DNA from: Streptomyces sp. NRRL B-24085 | GTDB taxonomy: Bacteria; Actinomycetota; Actinomycetes; Streptomycetales; Streptomycetaceae | NCBI RefSeq assembly: GCF_001282115.1 | Contig: NZ_LJBR01000242.1 | Coordinates: 1 to 35,687 of the forward strand | Direction: 5' to 3' | Length of the DNA stretch: 35,687 nucleotides | In this document: piece by piece, positions 8,587 through 16,989 of the stretch | Position numbering within the stretch: the stretch's first letter is position 1 | How the letters are laid out: the number at the start of each line of letters is the position of its first letter | Program-made: the position numbers and the translations under genes | Notes under the pieces: generated by a model | What the model saw: the letters and a program-made list of their open reading frames with translations, nothing else | Database searches by the model: none | What the model was told of the DNA's origin: nothing

Positions 8587-8651
8587 GAACGGTGTTCTAC
8601 GATCGAACACTGTTCCAGCATGGAACGACGTTCCTTTATTGAATCCTGTTC
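8587..8651. promoter_or_regulatory. Four-copy operator array, GAAC-N3-GTTC repeated every 18 bp
   Basis: Four 11-bp palindromes start at 8587 (GAACGGTGTTC), 8605 (GAACACTGTTC), 8623 (GAACGACGTTC) and 8641 (GAATCCTGTTC, one mismatch). Each start is exactly 18 bp from the next. The flanks repeat too (AT before GAAC; TC or CC after), so the array is also a tandem 18-bp direct repeat. It is AT-richer than its surroundings and lies between the divergent tetR and MFS starts, so it is probably the TetR operator. Confidence 0.8.
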
Positions 8652-8704
8652 CAGCGCCGTGTGCGTCCTGCGACGACCGGCGACGTTACGAGAGGAGGCC
8701 GGCC

Positions 8705-10165
8705 ATGACCGCGACCACCACAGCCGAGCCCGCTGCGTCCCGTACCTATTCGTCCCTGCGTGCGGCCTGGATCCCGCTGACCGCACTCTGCCTGGCCTTC
8801 TTTGTCGAGATGGTGGACAACACCCTGCTGTCGATCGCGTTGCCGACCATCGGCCGCGGCCTCGGCGGCGGCACCACCGCCCTGCAGTGGGTCACCGGCG
8901 CCTACTCGCTCACGTTCGGGGGTCTCCTGCTCACAGCGGGGTCCCTGGCCGACCGCCTCGGACGCCGACGCGTGCTGCTCATCGGCCTCACCGTGTTCGG
9001 CCTGCTGAGCCTGTGCGTCATCGCCGTCGACTCCTCCGGGCAGCTCATAGCGCTGCGCGCCGGGCTCGGCGTGGCCGCTGCCGCCATGGCACCCATCACC
9101 AACTCGCTCGTCTTCAGACTGTTCGACGAGCAGGCACTGCGCATGCGCGCGATGACCCTGATGATCGTCGTCGGCATGTCCGGATTCGTGCTCGGCCCGC
9201 TGCTCGGCGGCACCGCGCTGGCCCACGTGAGCTGGCAGTGGCTGCTGCTGATCAACGCGCCGATCGCGCTGATCGCCGGCATCGGGGTGCGGCTCGGGGT
9301 CGCCGCCGACCGTCCTCAGGACCTGACGGACGACAGGCTCGACCTGCCGGGGGCCGTCCTCAGCGTCCTCGCCATCGGCCTCGCTTGTTACGCGCTGACC
9401 AGCGGCGTCGAGCACGGCTGGCTCTCCACCGTCACGCTCGCCTCGATGGTCGGCGCGGTGGCCGCCGGTATCGGGTTCGTGCGCCACGAGCGCCGCAGCG
9501 CGGCACCCATGCTGGACCTCGCCATCTTCTCCGGCGGGACCGTCCGCGGCGCGGCCATCGCCCAGATCGGGACGTCCATCGCGATGGCCGGCGTGATGTT
9601 CGGGCTCATCCTCCACTTCCAGTACGCCTACGGATGGAGCCCGGTGCGGGCCGGCCTGGCGAACCTGCCGCTCATCGTGACGATGATCGTCGCGACCCCC
9701 CTGTCGGAAGGGCTCGCCAAGAAGTTCGGCCACCGCGTCGCCTGTCTGGTCGGCGCGGCCTGCCTGTCCGGCGCACTCGCCGGGCTCGCCTGGGGCGTCG
9801 ACCACGGGTACGCCGCCATCGCCGCCTCCATGGTGGTGATGACCATCGGTCTGCGCACCGTCATGACGATCTGCGCGATCGCCCTGGTCGACGCGATGCC
9901 GGAGAACCGCACCTCGATCGGCGCGGCGCTCAACGACACCGCCCAGGAGGTCGGCACGAGTGTCGGCACGGCCGTCACCGGAACCCTGATCGCGGCACTG
10001 GTCACCACCCGGCTGCCCGCGGGCGTCTGGAACAGCGACCTCGTGCGGTCCTTCTTCCACGGCGAGCGGATCATCTACGGCGTACTCGCGGTGGTCGTGG
10101 GCCTGATCGCGGCAGGGGGCGCACTCACCCTGACCGACTCCCACGCGGTCGAGGAGCCGGCCTGA
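8705..10165 (+). CDS. DHA2-family (14-TM) MFS drug exporter
   Basis: This 486-aa protein is an EmrB/QacA-type major facilitator. It opens with a cytoplasmic N-terminus and TM1 containing FVEMVDNTLLSIALPTIG (the DHA2 motif D1). The loop 2-3 motif A is GSLADRLGRRRVLL, and motif C in TM5 is GFVLGPLLGG. About 14 hydrophobic segments follow, matching the DHA2 length. GGAGG lies 6 bases before ATG 8705. It presumably exports a toxic or endogenous small molecule by proton antiport and is repressed by the divergent TetR. The substrate cannot be read from sequence. Confidence 0.93.
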   Translation: MTATTTAEPAASRTYSSLRAAWIPLTALCLAFFVEMVDNTLLSIALPTIGRGLGGGTTALQWVTGAYSLTFGGLLLTAGSLADRLGRRRVLLIGLTVFGLLSLCVIAVDSSGQLIALRAGLGVAAAAMAPITNSLVFRLFDEQALRMRAMTLMIVVGMSGFVLGPLLGGTALAHVSWQWLLLINAPIALIAGIGVRLGVAADRPQDLTDDRLDLPGAVLSVLAIGLACYALTSGVEHGWLSTVTLASMVGAVAAGIGFVRHERRSAAPMLDLAIFSGGTVRGAAIAQIGTSIAMAGVMFGLILHFQYAYGWSPVRAGLANLPLIVTMIVATPLSEGLAKKFGHRVACLVGAACLSGALAGLAWGVDHGYAAIAASMVVMTIGLRTVMTICAIALVDAMPENRTSIGAALNDTAQEVGTSVGTAVTGTLIAALVTTRLPAGVWNSDLVRSFFHGERIIYGVLAVVVGLIAAGGALTLTDSHAVEEPA

Positions 10166-10311
10166 GCGGAGGGCTTCGGGCTTGGAACAGGTTGCTTGTC
10201 GGTGGGGGGCGCATAGCAACCTCGCAATCACAAGCGCCGACGATGGTGACCGCCCGGGCACATCGCCGCCGGGCGGGATTGCGGCGGGATCTTGAGGGCA
10301 CGTGCAGGTGC

Positions 10312-10884
10312 ATGGACAGTGACAGCGTCCGGGTGCCGCCGCTGCGGCCCGGTCACTACGATCCCGCCGACTACGCCGGCACGGTGGTGCGCACTGCCGA
10401 GGCGGCCGGTGTCTCTCCTCGACTCGTGATGGGCGTCCTCTACAACGAGGCGTACAAGCCCCACCATCCGCTGCTGGAGCGGCTGTGGCAGTGGTGGAAG
10501 CCGGGGGCGTCCTTCGGAGTGGCCAACATGCACCGGGCGGCATTCGAGCAGGTACGACGGACGCACGGCCTGTCCGGGCGCTGGCAGGATCTGCGGGACG
10601 ACCCCGCCTTCGCCATCCGCGCGGCGGCGCTGCACCTGAAGGACCTCGACGACCGGCTTCCGGAGCGCCATGTGCGCCGGTACACCCGCGACGAACTCCT
10701 CGCCCTCGGGTACAACGCGGGCGAACGCAACATGCGCGCCTTCGCCCGCGGCATACCCCCGGGCCCCATGGCATGGTCCTACCTGCGCCGTTTCCGCGCC
10801 GGACGGCAGCGCGCCGCCGAAGCCCTCGCAGGAGGTAGCCCTACGGGTCGGTCCGGGCCGCCACGCTCATCGTTCACCCGGTAG
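10312..10884 (+). CDS. Lysozyme-like (transglycosylase-fold) protein without an export signal
   Basis: This 190-aa protein carries features of lysozyme-fold lytic transglycosylases: a candidate catalytic Glu in VMGVLYNEAY (near residue 46), a GVANMH segment where SLT proteins have GxMQ, and ELLALGYNAGERNM resembling the AYNAG motif. No signal peptide or membrane segment is visible at the N-terminus (MDSDSVRVPPLRPGHYDPAD), which is odd for a wall enzyme. It could act intracellularly, be phage-derived, or use another route. The start is uncertain: ATG 10312 has only a poor RBS, and ATG 10243 is also in frame. Its 3' end overlaps the convergent phosphatase gene by 11 bases. Confidence 0.7.
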   Translation: MDSDSVRVPPLRPGHYDPADYAGTVVRTAEAAGVSPRLVMGVLYNEAYKPHHPLLERLWQWWKPGASFGVANMHRAAFEQVRRTHGLSGRWQDLRDDPAFAIRAAALHLKDLDDRLPERHVRRYTRDELLALGYNAGERNMRAFARGIPPGPMAWSYLRRFRAGRQRAAEALAGGSPTGRSGPPRSSFTR

Positions 10885-13351
10885 GGGGCGGCGATGTCTC
10901 GCCGGAGGTGGGTGCGAGGGACTGCGCGCACCAGATGGTCTTGCCCTGAGGAGTGTGCCGGGTGCCCCACCCCTGGGTGAGCTGGGCGACCAGCAACAGC
11001 CCCCGGCCGCCCTCGTCGAAGGCTCGCGCCCGGCGCAGGTGCGGGGCGGTATTGCTGGAGTCCGAGACCTCGCAGATCAGGGCGGTGTCGCGAATCAGCC
11101 GGAGCTTGATCGGGGGCTCGCCGTACCTGATGGCGTTGGTGACGAGTTCGCTGACGACCAGTTCGGTGACGAACGTCGCCTCCTCCAGCCCCCAGGCCTC
11201 CACCTGGTCGACGGCGAACTGCCGGGCGCGCGACACCTCCGCGACGTCCGGTTCGACGTCCCGGTCGGCGACGTGCTGGGGATCCAGCGCACAGGTGCGC
11301 GCGAGCAGGACCGCGGCGTCGTCCGTGCGGTGTTCGGGCAGCATGGCCTCCATCACCGTGTCACACAGGGCCTCCAGTGAGGGAGCCCTGTGGTCCAGGA
11401 AGCCCAGCAGTTCGGCGATCCCCTGGTCGACGTCGCGCTCGCGGTTCTCCACCAGCCCGTCGGTGTAGAGGGCCAGCAGGCTGCCCTCGGGCAGCTCCAA
11501 CTCGGTCGCCTCGAACGGCAGGCCACCGATCCCCAGCGGCGGCCCCGGCTGTGCGGACACCGGGATCGTGGTGCCGTCCGGAGCGATGACCAGCGGGAAC
11601 GGGTGACCGGCACTCGCCAGCGTCAGACGGCGGGAGACCGGGTCGTAGACGGTGTACAGGCAGGTAGCCCCGGTTTCGGCGGTCGTCTGGAAGTGACTGG
11701 TGGGCTGGAGGTCGCTGGCGAAGTGGAGGACCAGGTCGTCGAGATGGGTCAGCAGCTCGTCCGGCGGCAGGTCGACGTCGGCGAGCGTGCGCACCGCCGT
11801 GCGCAGCCGGCCCATGCTGGCCGAGGCGTGCAGGCCGTGGCCGACGACATCACCCATGATCAGCGCGACCCGTGCGCCGGACAGGGGGATGACGTCGAAC
11901 CAGTCGCCGCCCACCTCCGCGTCGGTCCCCGCGGGCAGGTAGCGCGAGGCCACCTCGACCGCTTCCTGACTGGGCAACCGCTGGGGGAGCAGACTGCGTT
12001 GCAGGGTCAGCGCGGTGGTGCTCTGGTGGACGTACCGGCGGGCGTTGTCGATGGCGACGGCCGCCTTGGCGGTGAGTTGCTCGGCGAGGATCAGGTCGTC
12101 GGCGGTGAAGGCCTCGGGCCGGTCGAGCCGGGAGAACGTGACGACACCCAGCAGCGCGCCGCGGGCCCGGAGCGGCACGGTGATGCGGCCGGTCAGACCT
12201 TCCGCCGTGATGCCCTTGTCGATCACCGGGTTGCCGGGCGGCCAGTGGGCCGGGTCCGCTGCGAGCCCGGGACCGAAGGCCCATTCACCGCCGACGCCGG
12301 GATCGGTGGAGAGCTCCACGGTTGACCTGCCGGTGGCCATGCAGGTGGCGGGCACCGAATGAACCGCATGCGTCACCGGCACCGCGGGCCCGGCCGGTCG
12401 ATCGGCGTCCTCCGCGGCACCGTGCCGGGCGGCACGGCTGAGCGTGAGGGGTTCGTCGTGGCTGACCGCCGGGGGAGAGGGCGGTTCCTCCCCGCGCAGC
12501 ACCTCGTCGAAGAGATCCACGGTGACCAGGTCGGTGAACCCCGGTACGGAAGTCGTGGCCAGCTCCTGGGCGGTGCCGATGACGTCGAGGGTGCGCCCGA
12601 TGCCGGTGCTGGCCTCGTTGAGGATGAGCAGACGCTGCCGGGCCCAGTACTCGGCGCTCATGTCGAATCCCCAGTTGGCGACCGCGCGCACGTTGCCCTC
12701 GGTGTCCCGGACGGGCCAGATGCTGGTGGCCCAGGCGTTGGCGTAGTTGCTGCCGCGCGGACGGAAGACGGTGATCAGGCGCGCGGGTTGCCCCGTCCTC
12801 GCCACCTCGGCGAGCTTGTCGGTGTAGGGCTTGTCGTCCCGTTCGGGAAACAGCGAGCGGTCGAACTCGGGCAGCACCTCGCGGTACTGCTTGCCGAGCA
12901 CCTGCTCCTCGGTGTGTGCGATCACCCGACCCGAGGAGGCGTTGATCCACAGGAATCGCAGCTCGGGGTCGTAGGCGCCCAGCGCGAAGGGGCACTGCTC
13001 GAAGGCCCGGTCCGCGATGACCGGCCGGCGATCCCACCGCTGGGCGGTGACCACACGGCCCAGCAGGCGCCCCTGAGGGCCGCGCAACGGCTGCACCGTG
13101 ATCACGGAGTCCACCGTGTGGCCGTCCCGGTGACGCAGGGCGACGGGTCCGGAGAGGGCGTCCGCGTCGTGGCTCCCGGGGAATCCGGGCGGCACGGGCC
13201 CGGCCAGCAGCTCGGTCACCGGCCGTCCGACGGTGTCCTCCGCCGTCCAGCCGAGCAGCTGACACCCTCCCTCGCTCCAGCCGCTGACCCGGCCGTCCGG
13301 GTCGACCATGACGACGGCGGTCGGGGCGTCCTGATCGTCAGCGATCGTCAC
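10874..13351 (-). CDS. PAS-PAS-GAF-SpoIIE phosphatase with C-terminal RsbW-like ATPase
   Basis: This 825-aa soluble multidomain regulator has PAS domains at about residues 8-105 and 117-230 and a GAF domain at about 245-440. A PP2C/SpoIIE phosphatase spans about 460-685, with metal ligands in GGDWFDV (481-487), MGDVVGHG (499-506), YTDGL (D631) and TDD (676-678). An anti-sigma-type HATPase spans about 700-805, with ELVVSELVTNAIRYG (N739) and EGGRGLLL. Such proteins set the phosphorylation state of anti-anti-sigma factors and so control alternative sigma factors in response to small molecules or redox. There is no STAS or sigma gene next to it, so the partner is encoded elsewhere. This architecture is common and much duplicated in Streptomyces. 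The GAF region contains a poorly conserved acidic/proline insert at about 290-330. Confidence 0.92.
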   Translation of the reverse strand: MTIADDQDAPTAVVMVDPDGRVSGWSEGGCQLLGWTAEDTVGRPVTELLAGPVPPGFPGSHDADALSGPVALRHRDGHTVDSVITVQPLRGPQGRLLGRVVTAQRWDRRPVIADRAFEQCPFALGAYDPELRFLWINASSGRVIAHTEEQVLGKQYREVLPEFDRSLFPERDDKPYTDKLAEVARTGQPARLITVFRPRGSNYANAWATSIWPVRDTEGNVRAVANWGFDMSAEYWARQRLLILNEASTGIGRTLDVIGTAQELATTSVPGFTDLVTVDLFDEVLRGEEPPSPPAVSHDEPLTLSRAARHGAAEDADRPAGPAVPVTHAVHSVPATCMATGRSTVELSTDPGVGGEWAFGPGLAADPAHWPPGNPVIDKGITAEGLTGRITVPLRARGALLGVVTFSRLDRPEAFTADDLILAEQLTAKAAVAIDNARRYVHQSTTALTLQRSLLPQRLPSQEAVEVASRYLPAGTDAEVGGDWFDVIPLSGARVALIMGDVVGHGLHASASMGRLRTAVRTLADVDLPPDELLTHLDDLVLHFASDLQPTSHFQTTAETGATCLYTVYDPVSRRLTLASAGHPFPLVIAPDGTTIPVSAQPGPPLGIGGLPFEATELELPEGSLLALYTDGLVENRERDVDQGIAELLGFLDHRAPSLEALCDTVMEAMLPEHRTDDAAVLLARTCALDPQHVADRDVEPDVAEVSRARQFAVDQVEAWGLEEATFVTELVVSELVTNAIRYGEPPIKLRLIRDTALICEVSDSSNTAPHLRRARAFDEGGRGLLLVAQLTQGWGTRHTPQGKTIWCAQSLAPTSGETSPPPTG

Positions 13352-13613
13352 GCGTCACACCTCCGTCCGGACAGCGGTGTCGCGGTGTCCGCCGGGGCTG
13401 GTCTCCAGCGGCCCTCCGCCAGCGTAGAGCGGCTGCCGCTGCGGGGCGTCCCGACCGGTGCGGTCGGGACGCTGGGCCGGTGGTCCTCACGCGGCCGGAC
13501 ACACCAGCCGGTAAGGGGCCTCGCGGACGTAGCGGCTGGGCCAGAGCCGCTCAACCGGTCACGGGTCCACTGCCACCGCTCCAGATGCCGGTCCTCAGAA
13601 CGATCCTGGGATC

Positions 13614-14105
13614 TCAGGAGCCTTCCACGAAGCGCGCGCCAGGTCCGGGCGTGCGGCAGATGTCTTCCGGGGCGAGGTGGCTGTGCCCCGCAGCGCACTC
13701 GAGGACGACCTTGACCGGCTCGTCGCAGGAGCTCGCATCGTCGACGGGCCGGTGCCGGACGATGACCGACGGGCCTTGAGGGTCGGCGAGGTAGGTGTCG
13801 CCCCATTCCAGGAGCGCCACGAGCGTGGGCCGCAACGCCCGGCCCTGCTCGGTGAGCTCGTAGGCGAAACGCTGCCGGTCCCCGGGCTCCTGATAGGGCA
13901 CGCGGCACATCACTCCCGCGGTCACCAAGGTCTCCAGCCGGGTTGCCAGGAGATTTCTGGCGATCCCGAGGCGGGAGTGGAACTCGCCGAACCGGCGCGC
14001 GCCGTCCAGCGCTTCACGAACGATCAGCAGCGACCAGCGCTCCCCGACCACCGAGAGGGCGCGCGCCACCGAGCAGTTCACCGGGTCGATTCGCCGAGTT
14101 TCCAT
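13614..14105 (-). CDS. HxlR-family transcriptional regulator
   Basis: This 163-aa protein has an HxlR winged helix near the N-terminus: CSVARALSVVGERWSLLIVR, then FGEFHSRLGIARNLLATRL and the wing (GVMCRVPYQE). C11 is the conserved N-terminal cysteine that in several relatives (YodB, HypR type) senses electrophiles or redox. The C-terminal ~50 residues have extra cysteines (SSCDEP, LECAAGH, DICRTPG), which could bind a metal or join redox sensing. It is divergent from a tautomerase gene, with an 11-bp palindrome between them, so it probably controls that gene and itself. Confidence 0.9.
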   Translation of the reverse strand: METRRIDPVNCSVARALSVVGERWSLLIVREALDGARRFGEFHSRLGIARNLLATRLETLVTAGVMCRVPYQEPGDRQRFAYELTEQGRALRPTLVALLEWGDTYLADPQGPSVIVRHRPVDDASSCDEPVKVVLECAAGHSHLAPEDICRTPGPGARFVEGS

Positions 14106-14129
14106 CGGTCGAGTGTACCCCTCTGAGTT

Positions 14130-14140
14130 TACAAGTTGTA
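14130..14140. promoter_or_regulatory. Candidate HxlR operator, TACAAGTTGTA
   Basis: A perfect 5+1+5 palindrome in an AT-rich patch between the divergent hxlR (start 14105) and tautomerase (start 14204) genes. HxlR regulators typically bind short TAC/GTA-ended palindromes. That makes this the best site in the gap; binding is inferred. Confidence 0.55.
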
Positions 14141-14203
14141 CTTAGCCCTCGTAGACTCCGGTCTGAGTTGAAGAAATAAACCCACGGGGGAGATCGATAC
14201 ACC

Positions 14204-14701
14204 ATGCCCATGCTCGACGTGTACATTCCCGACGGCGCGCTCCAGCCGGACGCCGAGGCGGCGCTGCTGAACCGCATCACCGAGATCCTCGTCCGCAACG
14301 AGGGATTCGACCCCGCCGACCCGGTGAGCCGTTCCGTCTCCTGGCTCTGGCTGCACCGACCGGCCGGCATCTACGTCGGCGGCGAACCCGCGGACGCACC
14401 TCGCTACAAGGTCGTCCCCTCCGTCCCCGAGGGGCAGCTCGACGAGCAGAAGCGCGCGAGCGTCATCGCCGAGGTCACCGAGGCGATCCTCGACGCGGAG
14501 AACGGCGCCTGGCCGCGGGACGCCAGCCGGATATGGGTCTTCCCCACCGAGATCCCCGAGGGCCACTGGGGCGGCTGGGGCCAGATCAGGCCGCTCGCGG
14601 CGATCCTCGCTCGACTCACCGGCGGCGACACCAGGCGGGCCCGTACGCTCGCGCGTGAGCGGATCGCTGCCAGCCGGGCCGAACACGCCCGCCTGCCCTG
14701 A
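14204..14701 (+). CDS. Tautomerase-superfamily enzyme
   Basis: This 165-aa protein begins MPMLDVYIPDG. Removal of Met would expose Pro as residue 1, the catalytic base of the 4-oxalocrotonate tautomerase superfamily, and the first strand PMLDVYIPDG fits the family. The length, about twice a 4-OT subunit, suggests a fused two-domain form like the cis-CaaD/MSAD group. The second half is less clear (RIWVFPTEIPEGHWGGWGQ). Control by the divergent HxlR regulator suggests a role in handling quinone- or keto-acid-like compounds; the substrate is unknown. Confidence 0.75.
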   Translation: MPMLDVYIPDGALQPDAEAALLNRITEILVRNEGFDPADPVSRSVSWLWLHRPAGIYVGGEPADAPRYKVVPSVPEGQLDEQKRASVIAEVTEAILDAENGAWPRDASRIWVFPTEIPEGHWGGWGQIRPLAAILARLTGGDTRRARTLARERIAASRAEHARLP

Positions 14702-14747
14702 TGAGCGACGAACCAAGTGGGGATCGACGCGGCCGCTGACACAGTCG

Positions 14748-14958
14748 TCAGGACCAGCCCGCTTCAGGCGACGCCTGGACCACGACCTCGCGCAGGCATT
14801 CCGGGGCGGCGTGCTGGTGTCGCCAGATGATGCAGCAACGGCTCATGTCGCCTTGCACTTTGCGGGTGGTGTGGGGCCAAGGGTGTCCAGGGTGAAGTAG
14901 CGCAGGGCGGTGGACTGGGCCTCGATGCGGTCGGAGCTCGCAGCCCAGCCCGTCGAGC
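14748..14958 (-). pseudogene. Frameshifted C-terminal remnant of an IS630-family transposase
   Basis: The minus strand reads DRIEAQSTALRYFTLDT in one frame and then continues in another as KVQGDMSRCCIIWRHQHA and LREVVVQAS. Joined, these follow the well-known end of actinobacterial IS630 transposases (NRIEAQFTALRYF..., then IRRYIIWRN.HA...LR.VV). The frame change falls near 14880. Only about the last 65 residues survive; the DDE domain is gone and I see no terminal inverted repeats. It fills most of the 375-bp gap between the tautomerase and protease genes. Confidence 0.8.
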
Positions 14959-14982
14959 TGCACCGTCACCGTCTGAGATCAG

Positions 14983-15020
14983 CCCGCCGCCGACGGCTCG
15001 TCCGAGCCGTCGGCGGCGGG
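14983..15020 (-). terminator. Perfect 18-bp hairpin downstream of the protease gene
   Basis: Left arm 14983-15000 and right arm 15003-15020 are exact reverse complements separated by 2 bases (the innermost pairs must open to form the loop). It lies 57 bp past the stop of the minus-strand protease. Extreme GC content and a missing U-tract are normal for Streptomyces terminators. Confidence 0.85.
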
Positions 15021-15076
15021 TCGGCAGCGCAGTGAGGCGCTGAGGAGGCGGCGCTCTTTGTCCGGCGGAGGGGGCG

Positions 15077-15949
15077 TTACGGCAGCTTCACGAACGGTGC
15101 CAGGAAGGCGCGGGCACCCGGGGTGTCCAGGCGGTACGACACGTTCGTCGCGTAGCACGGGCCGTCGCCGGTGATCGTGGTGGCCGCGAGCACGTTACGG
15201 CCGCCGATCACGGCGAAGTTGGGGCCGCCGGAGTCGCCGTAGCAGGCGCCGCCGTTGCCCTGGGGTGCGGTCATCCCCAGGCGGACCCACGCGTCGTTGA
15301 GGGCGTTGAAGGTGACAGGCGCCTTCATGCGGACACCGCCGCCCGGGTGGGTCTGGCCGCCGGGGCCGCGCTGGGCCTCCTGGGTGCCGTATCCGGCGAC
15401 GAACCAGTCGGTGGAGTTCAGCGACTGCGGGCCGAGCGCGCCGAGCTGGTTGGCGGTGGGCAGCGTGGCCGGGGTGAAGGTCCAGCGGGCCTTGACCTTG
15501 GTCGCGGGCAGCTCGATCACCGAGATGTCGTGCGCGTCGGACGCGGGCCCGGGGTAGTCGGGATGGCTGTGCGCGGTGCCCTCGACGGCGACGGCGCCTG
15601 CCTGCGCGGCCGGATCGCCGGGGTACTTCTTCGCGGCGGCGTCGAGGCCGGCCTGCACGTCCTGGTCCAGGGACACGTAGAACTTCACGTTGTCGGGCCA
15701 GTCGGTGGTGCAGTGCGCGGCGGTCAGGAACGTGTCCGCGTCGATCATGGTGCCGGAGCAGACCCAGTCGACCCGGTCGGGTGTCGTGGGGTCGCCGTCG
15801 TTGTCCCAGGTCGCGACGAGCGCGCCGACCTCGGTGCGCTCGGGTGCGGGTGTCGCGTTGTATGAGTTGATGGCCGAAGACGGCAGCGCGGTGGCTAGCA
15901 CGGCGGCACAGGCCGCGGCGGTGACGGCGGAGGCGCGTAGGGCGGTCAA
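15077..15949 (-). CDS. Secreted chymotrypsin-fold (S1) serine protease
   Basis: This 290-aa protein has a Sec signal peptide (hydrophobic residues about 8-24, likely cleavage after PSSA). The full triad is present: H79 in LTAAHC, D141 in HDISVIEL and S240 in YGDSGGP. The position equivalent to chymotrypsin 189 (six before the Ser) is G234, not Asp, so trypsin-like Arg/Lys specificity is not expected. Cysteines C64/C80 and C236/C262 could form disulfides. A strong terminator follows the gene. It may be a nutritional or self-defence protease; the target is unknown. Confidence 0.9.
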   Translation of the reverse strand: MTALRASAVTAAACAAVLATALPSSAINSYNATPAPERTEVGALVATWDNDGDPTTPDRVDWVCSGTMIDADTFLTAAHCTTDWPDNVKFYVSLDQDVQAGLDAAAKKYPGDPAAQAGAVAVEGTAHSHPDYPGPASDAHDISVIELPATKVKARWTFTPATLPTANQLGALGPQSLNSTDWFVAGYGTQEAQRGPGGQTHPGGGVRMKAPVTFNALNDAWVRLGMTAPQGNGGACYGDSGGPNFAVIGGRNVLAATTITGDGPCYATNVSYRLDTPGARAFLAPFVKLP

Positions 15950-16199
15950 GAGAAACCCTTCTACTGACGGGACGGGTGTTCTCCTGTGGGGGGTGCAGCA
16001 GCGCCAGTGAAGCGCCCTGAAGGCGGCAGCGACAAGAGCACGCCGGCCTTTCCAGGGTTTTCCCTATGCATGGCCTATGAGGGGGGAGCTCGCCGCGCGA
16101 TACGGCCGAACATCCCGAGGGCCAGACCCACTTCGGACCAACCGCGCAGCAGCAGGGTGTGAGGGGACAACGCCCGAGCCGAACGAAGAGCGGTAAGGT

Positions 16200-16209
16200 C
16201 ACACGTATG
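16200..16209. promoter_or_regulatory. Site A: regulator box at its own gene start (CACACGTATG)
   Basis: This matches 9 of 10 bases of the CATACGTATG core found elsewhere in the locus. The longer stretch TCACACGTATGCCAACC agrees at 15 of 17 positions with the copy at 25969-25985. It overlaps the ATG of the FadR-type regulator gene, consistent with autoregulation. Confidence 0.65.
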
Positions 16210-16989
16210 CCAACCGAGCCGCAGCCCTCACCCCGCCTGTTCCCCCGACGGCTGCCCGTCAACCGCCTGGGTGTCGCCGTCGTTTCCGAGCTCGTCGACC
16301 TCATCGTGACGGGCCAGTTGCAGGAAGGCGAGTTGCTGCCCCCCGAGGGTCCGCTGAGCGAGCACTTCGGCGTGAGCCGCACGGTTCTGCGGGAATCGGT
16401 GAAGCGCCTGGAGGAGAAGGGTCTGGTGATCGTTTCTCAGGGGCGCGGGACCCAGGTGCGGGCGCCGGGCTACTGGAACATGCTCGACCCGGTGGTGCTG
16501 TCCGCGTTGATCGACAACGACGAGACGCTCGGCGTCCTCGACGAACTGACGGTCGTGCGGGCGAGCCTCGAGTCGGCGATGGCGGGCGCCGTCGCCGGCT
16601 CTCGCAGCGCGGACGGGCTGAGGAGGCTGGAGAACGCGCTGACCACGATGCGTGAGAGCGCGTCCGAGACGGACTCGTTCCGGCAAGCGGATGTGGTGTT
16701 CCATTACGCGCTCATGGAGATCTCCGGCAACCGGCTGGCGGAGAACATCGCCAAGCAGCTGTACAAGCGCGCCGTGGAGTCCAGCCGTTACCAGGGGATC
16801 GATCCTCCCGACGCGTTCGAGCTGACGCTGAAGGAACACGCTGCGATCGTCGATGCCATTTCACGGCAGGACGTCGCCGCGGCCCAGAAGGCGATGCATG
16901 ATCACATCCATATCTCGTGGGAGCGCCGTCGGCTGCCCGACCACGCGCCGCGCTCGCGTGGCCGGGCGCGCGGTCAGGAAAGCGAGTAG
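16207..16989 (+). CDS. FadR/GntR-family regulator of the sugar locus
   Basis: This 260-aa protein has an N-terminal GntR winged helix (about residues 20-90: VSELVDLIVTGQLQEGELL, then LSEHFGVSRTVLRESVKRL) and an FCD ligand domain. The FCD motif is spread through DELTVVRASLE, D/H residues in ADVVFHYALM and the C-terminal HAAIVDAI...MHDHI, which form the usual metal/ligand site. ATG 16207 has AAGG 8 bases upstream. FCD regulators typically sense carboxylic or sugar-acid intermediates. It sits tail-to-tail with the sugar operon, and its own start carries the palindrome also found at the other promoters of the locus, so it is the prime candidate for the local repressor. Confidence 0.93.
   Translation: MPTEPQPSPRLFPRRLPVNRLGVAVVSELVDLIVTGQLQEGELLPPEGPLSEHFGVSRTVLRESVKRLEEKGLVIVSQGRGTQVRAPGYWNMLDPVVLSALIDNDETLGVLDELTVVRASLESAMAGAVAGSRSADGLRRLENALTTMRESASETDSFRQADVVFHYALMEISGNRLAENIAKQLYKRAVESSRYQGIDPPDAFELTLKEHAAIVDAISRQDVAAAQKAMHDHIHISWERRRLPDHAPRSRGRARGQESE

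Noticed and set aside
13352..13613. 262-bp gap between the phosphatase and HxlR genes, with partial inverted repeats
   Set aside because: Repeats are imperfect and the overlapping plus-strand frames are shadows of the minus-strand genes.
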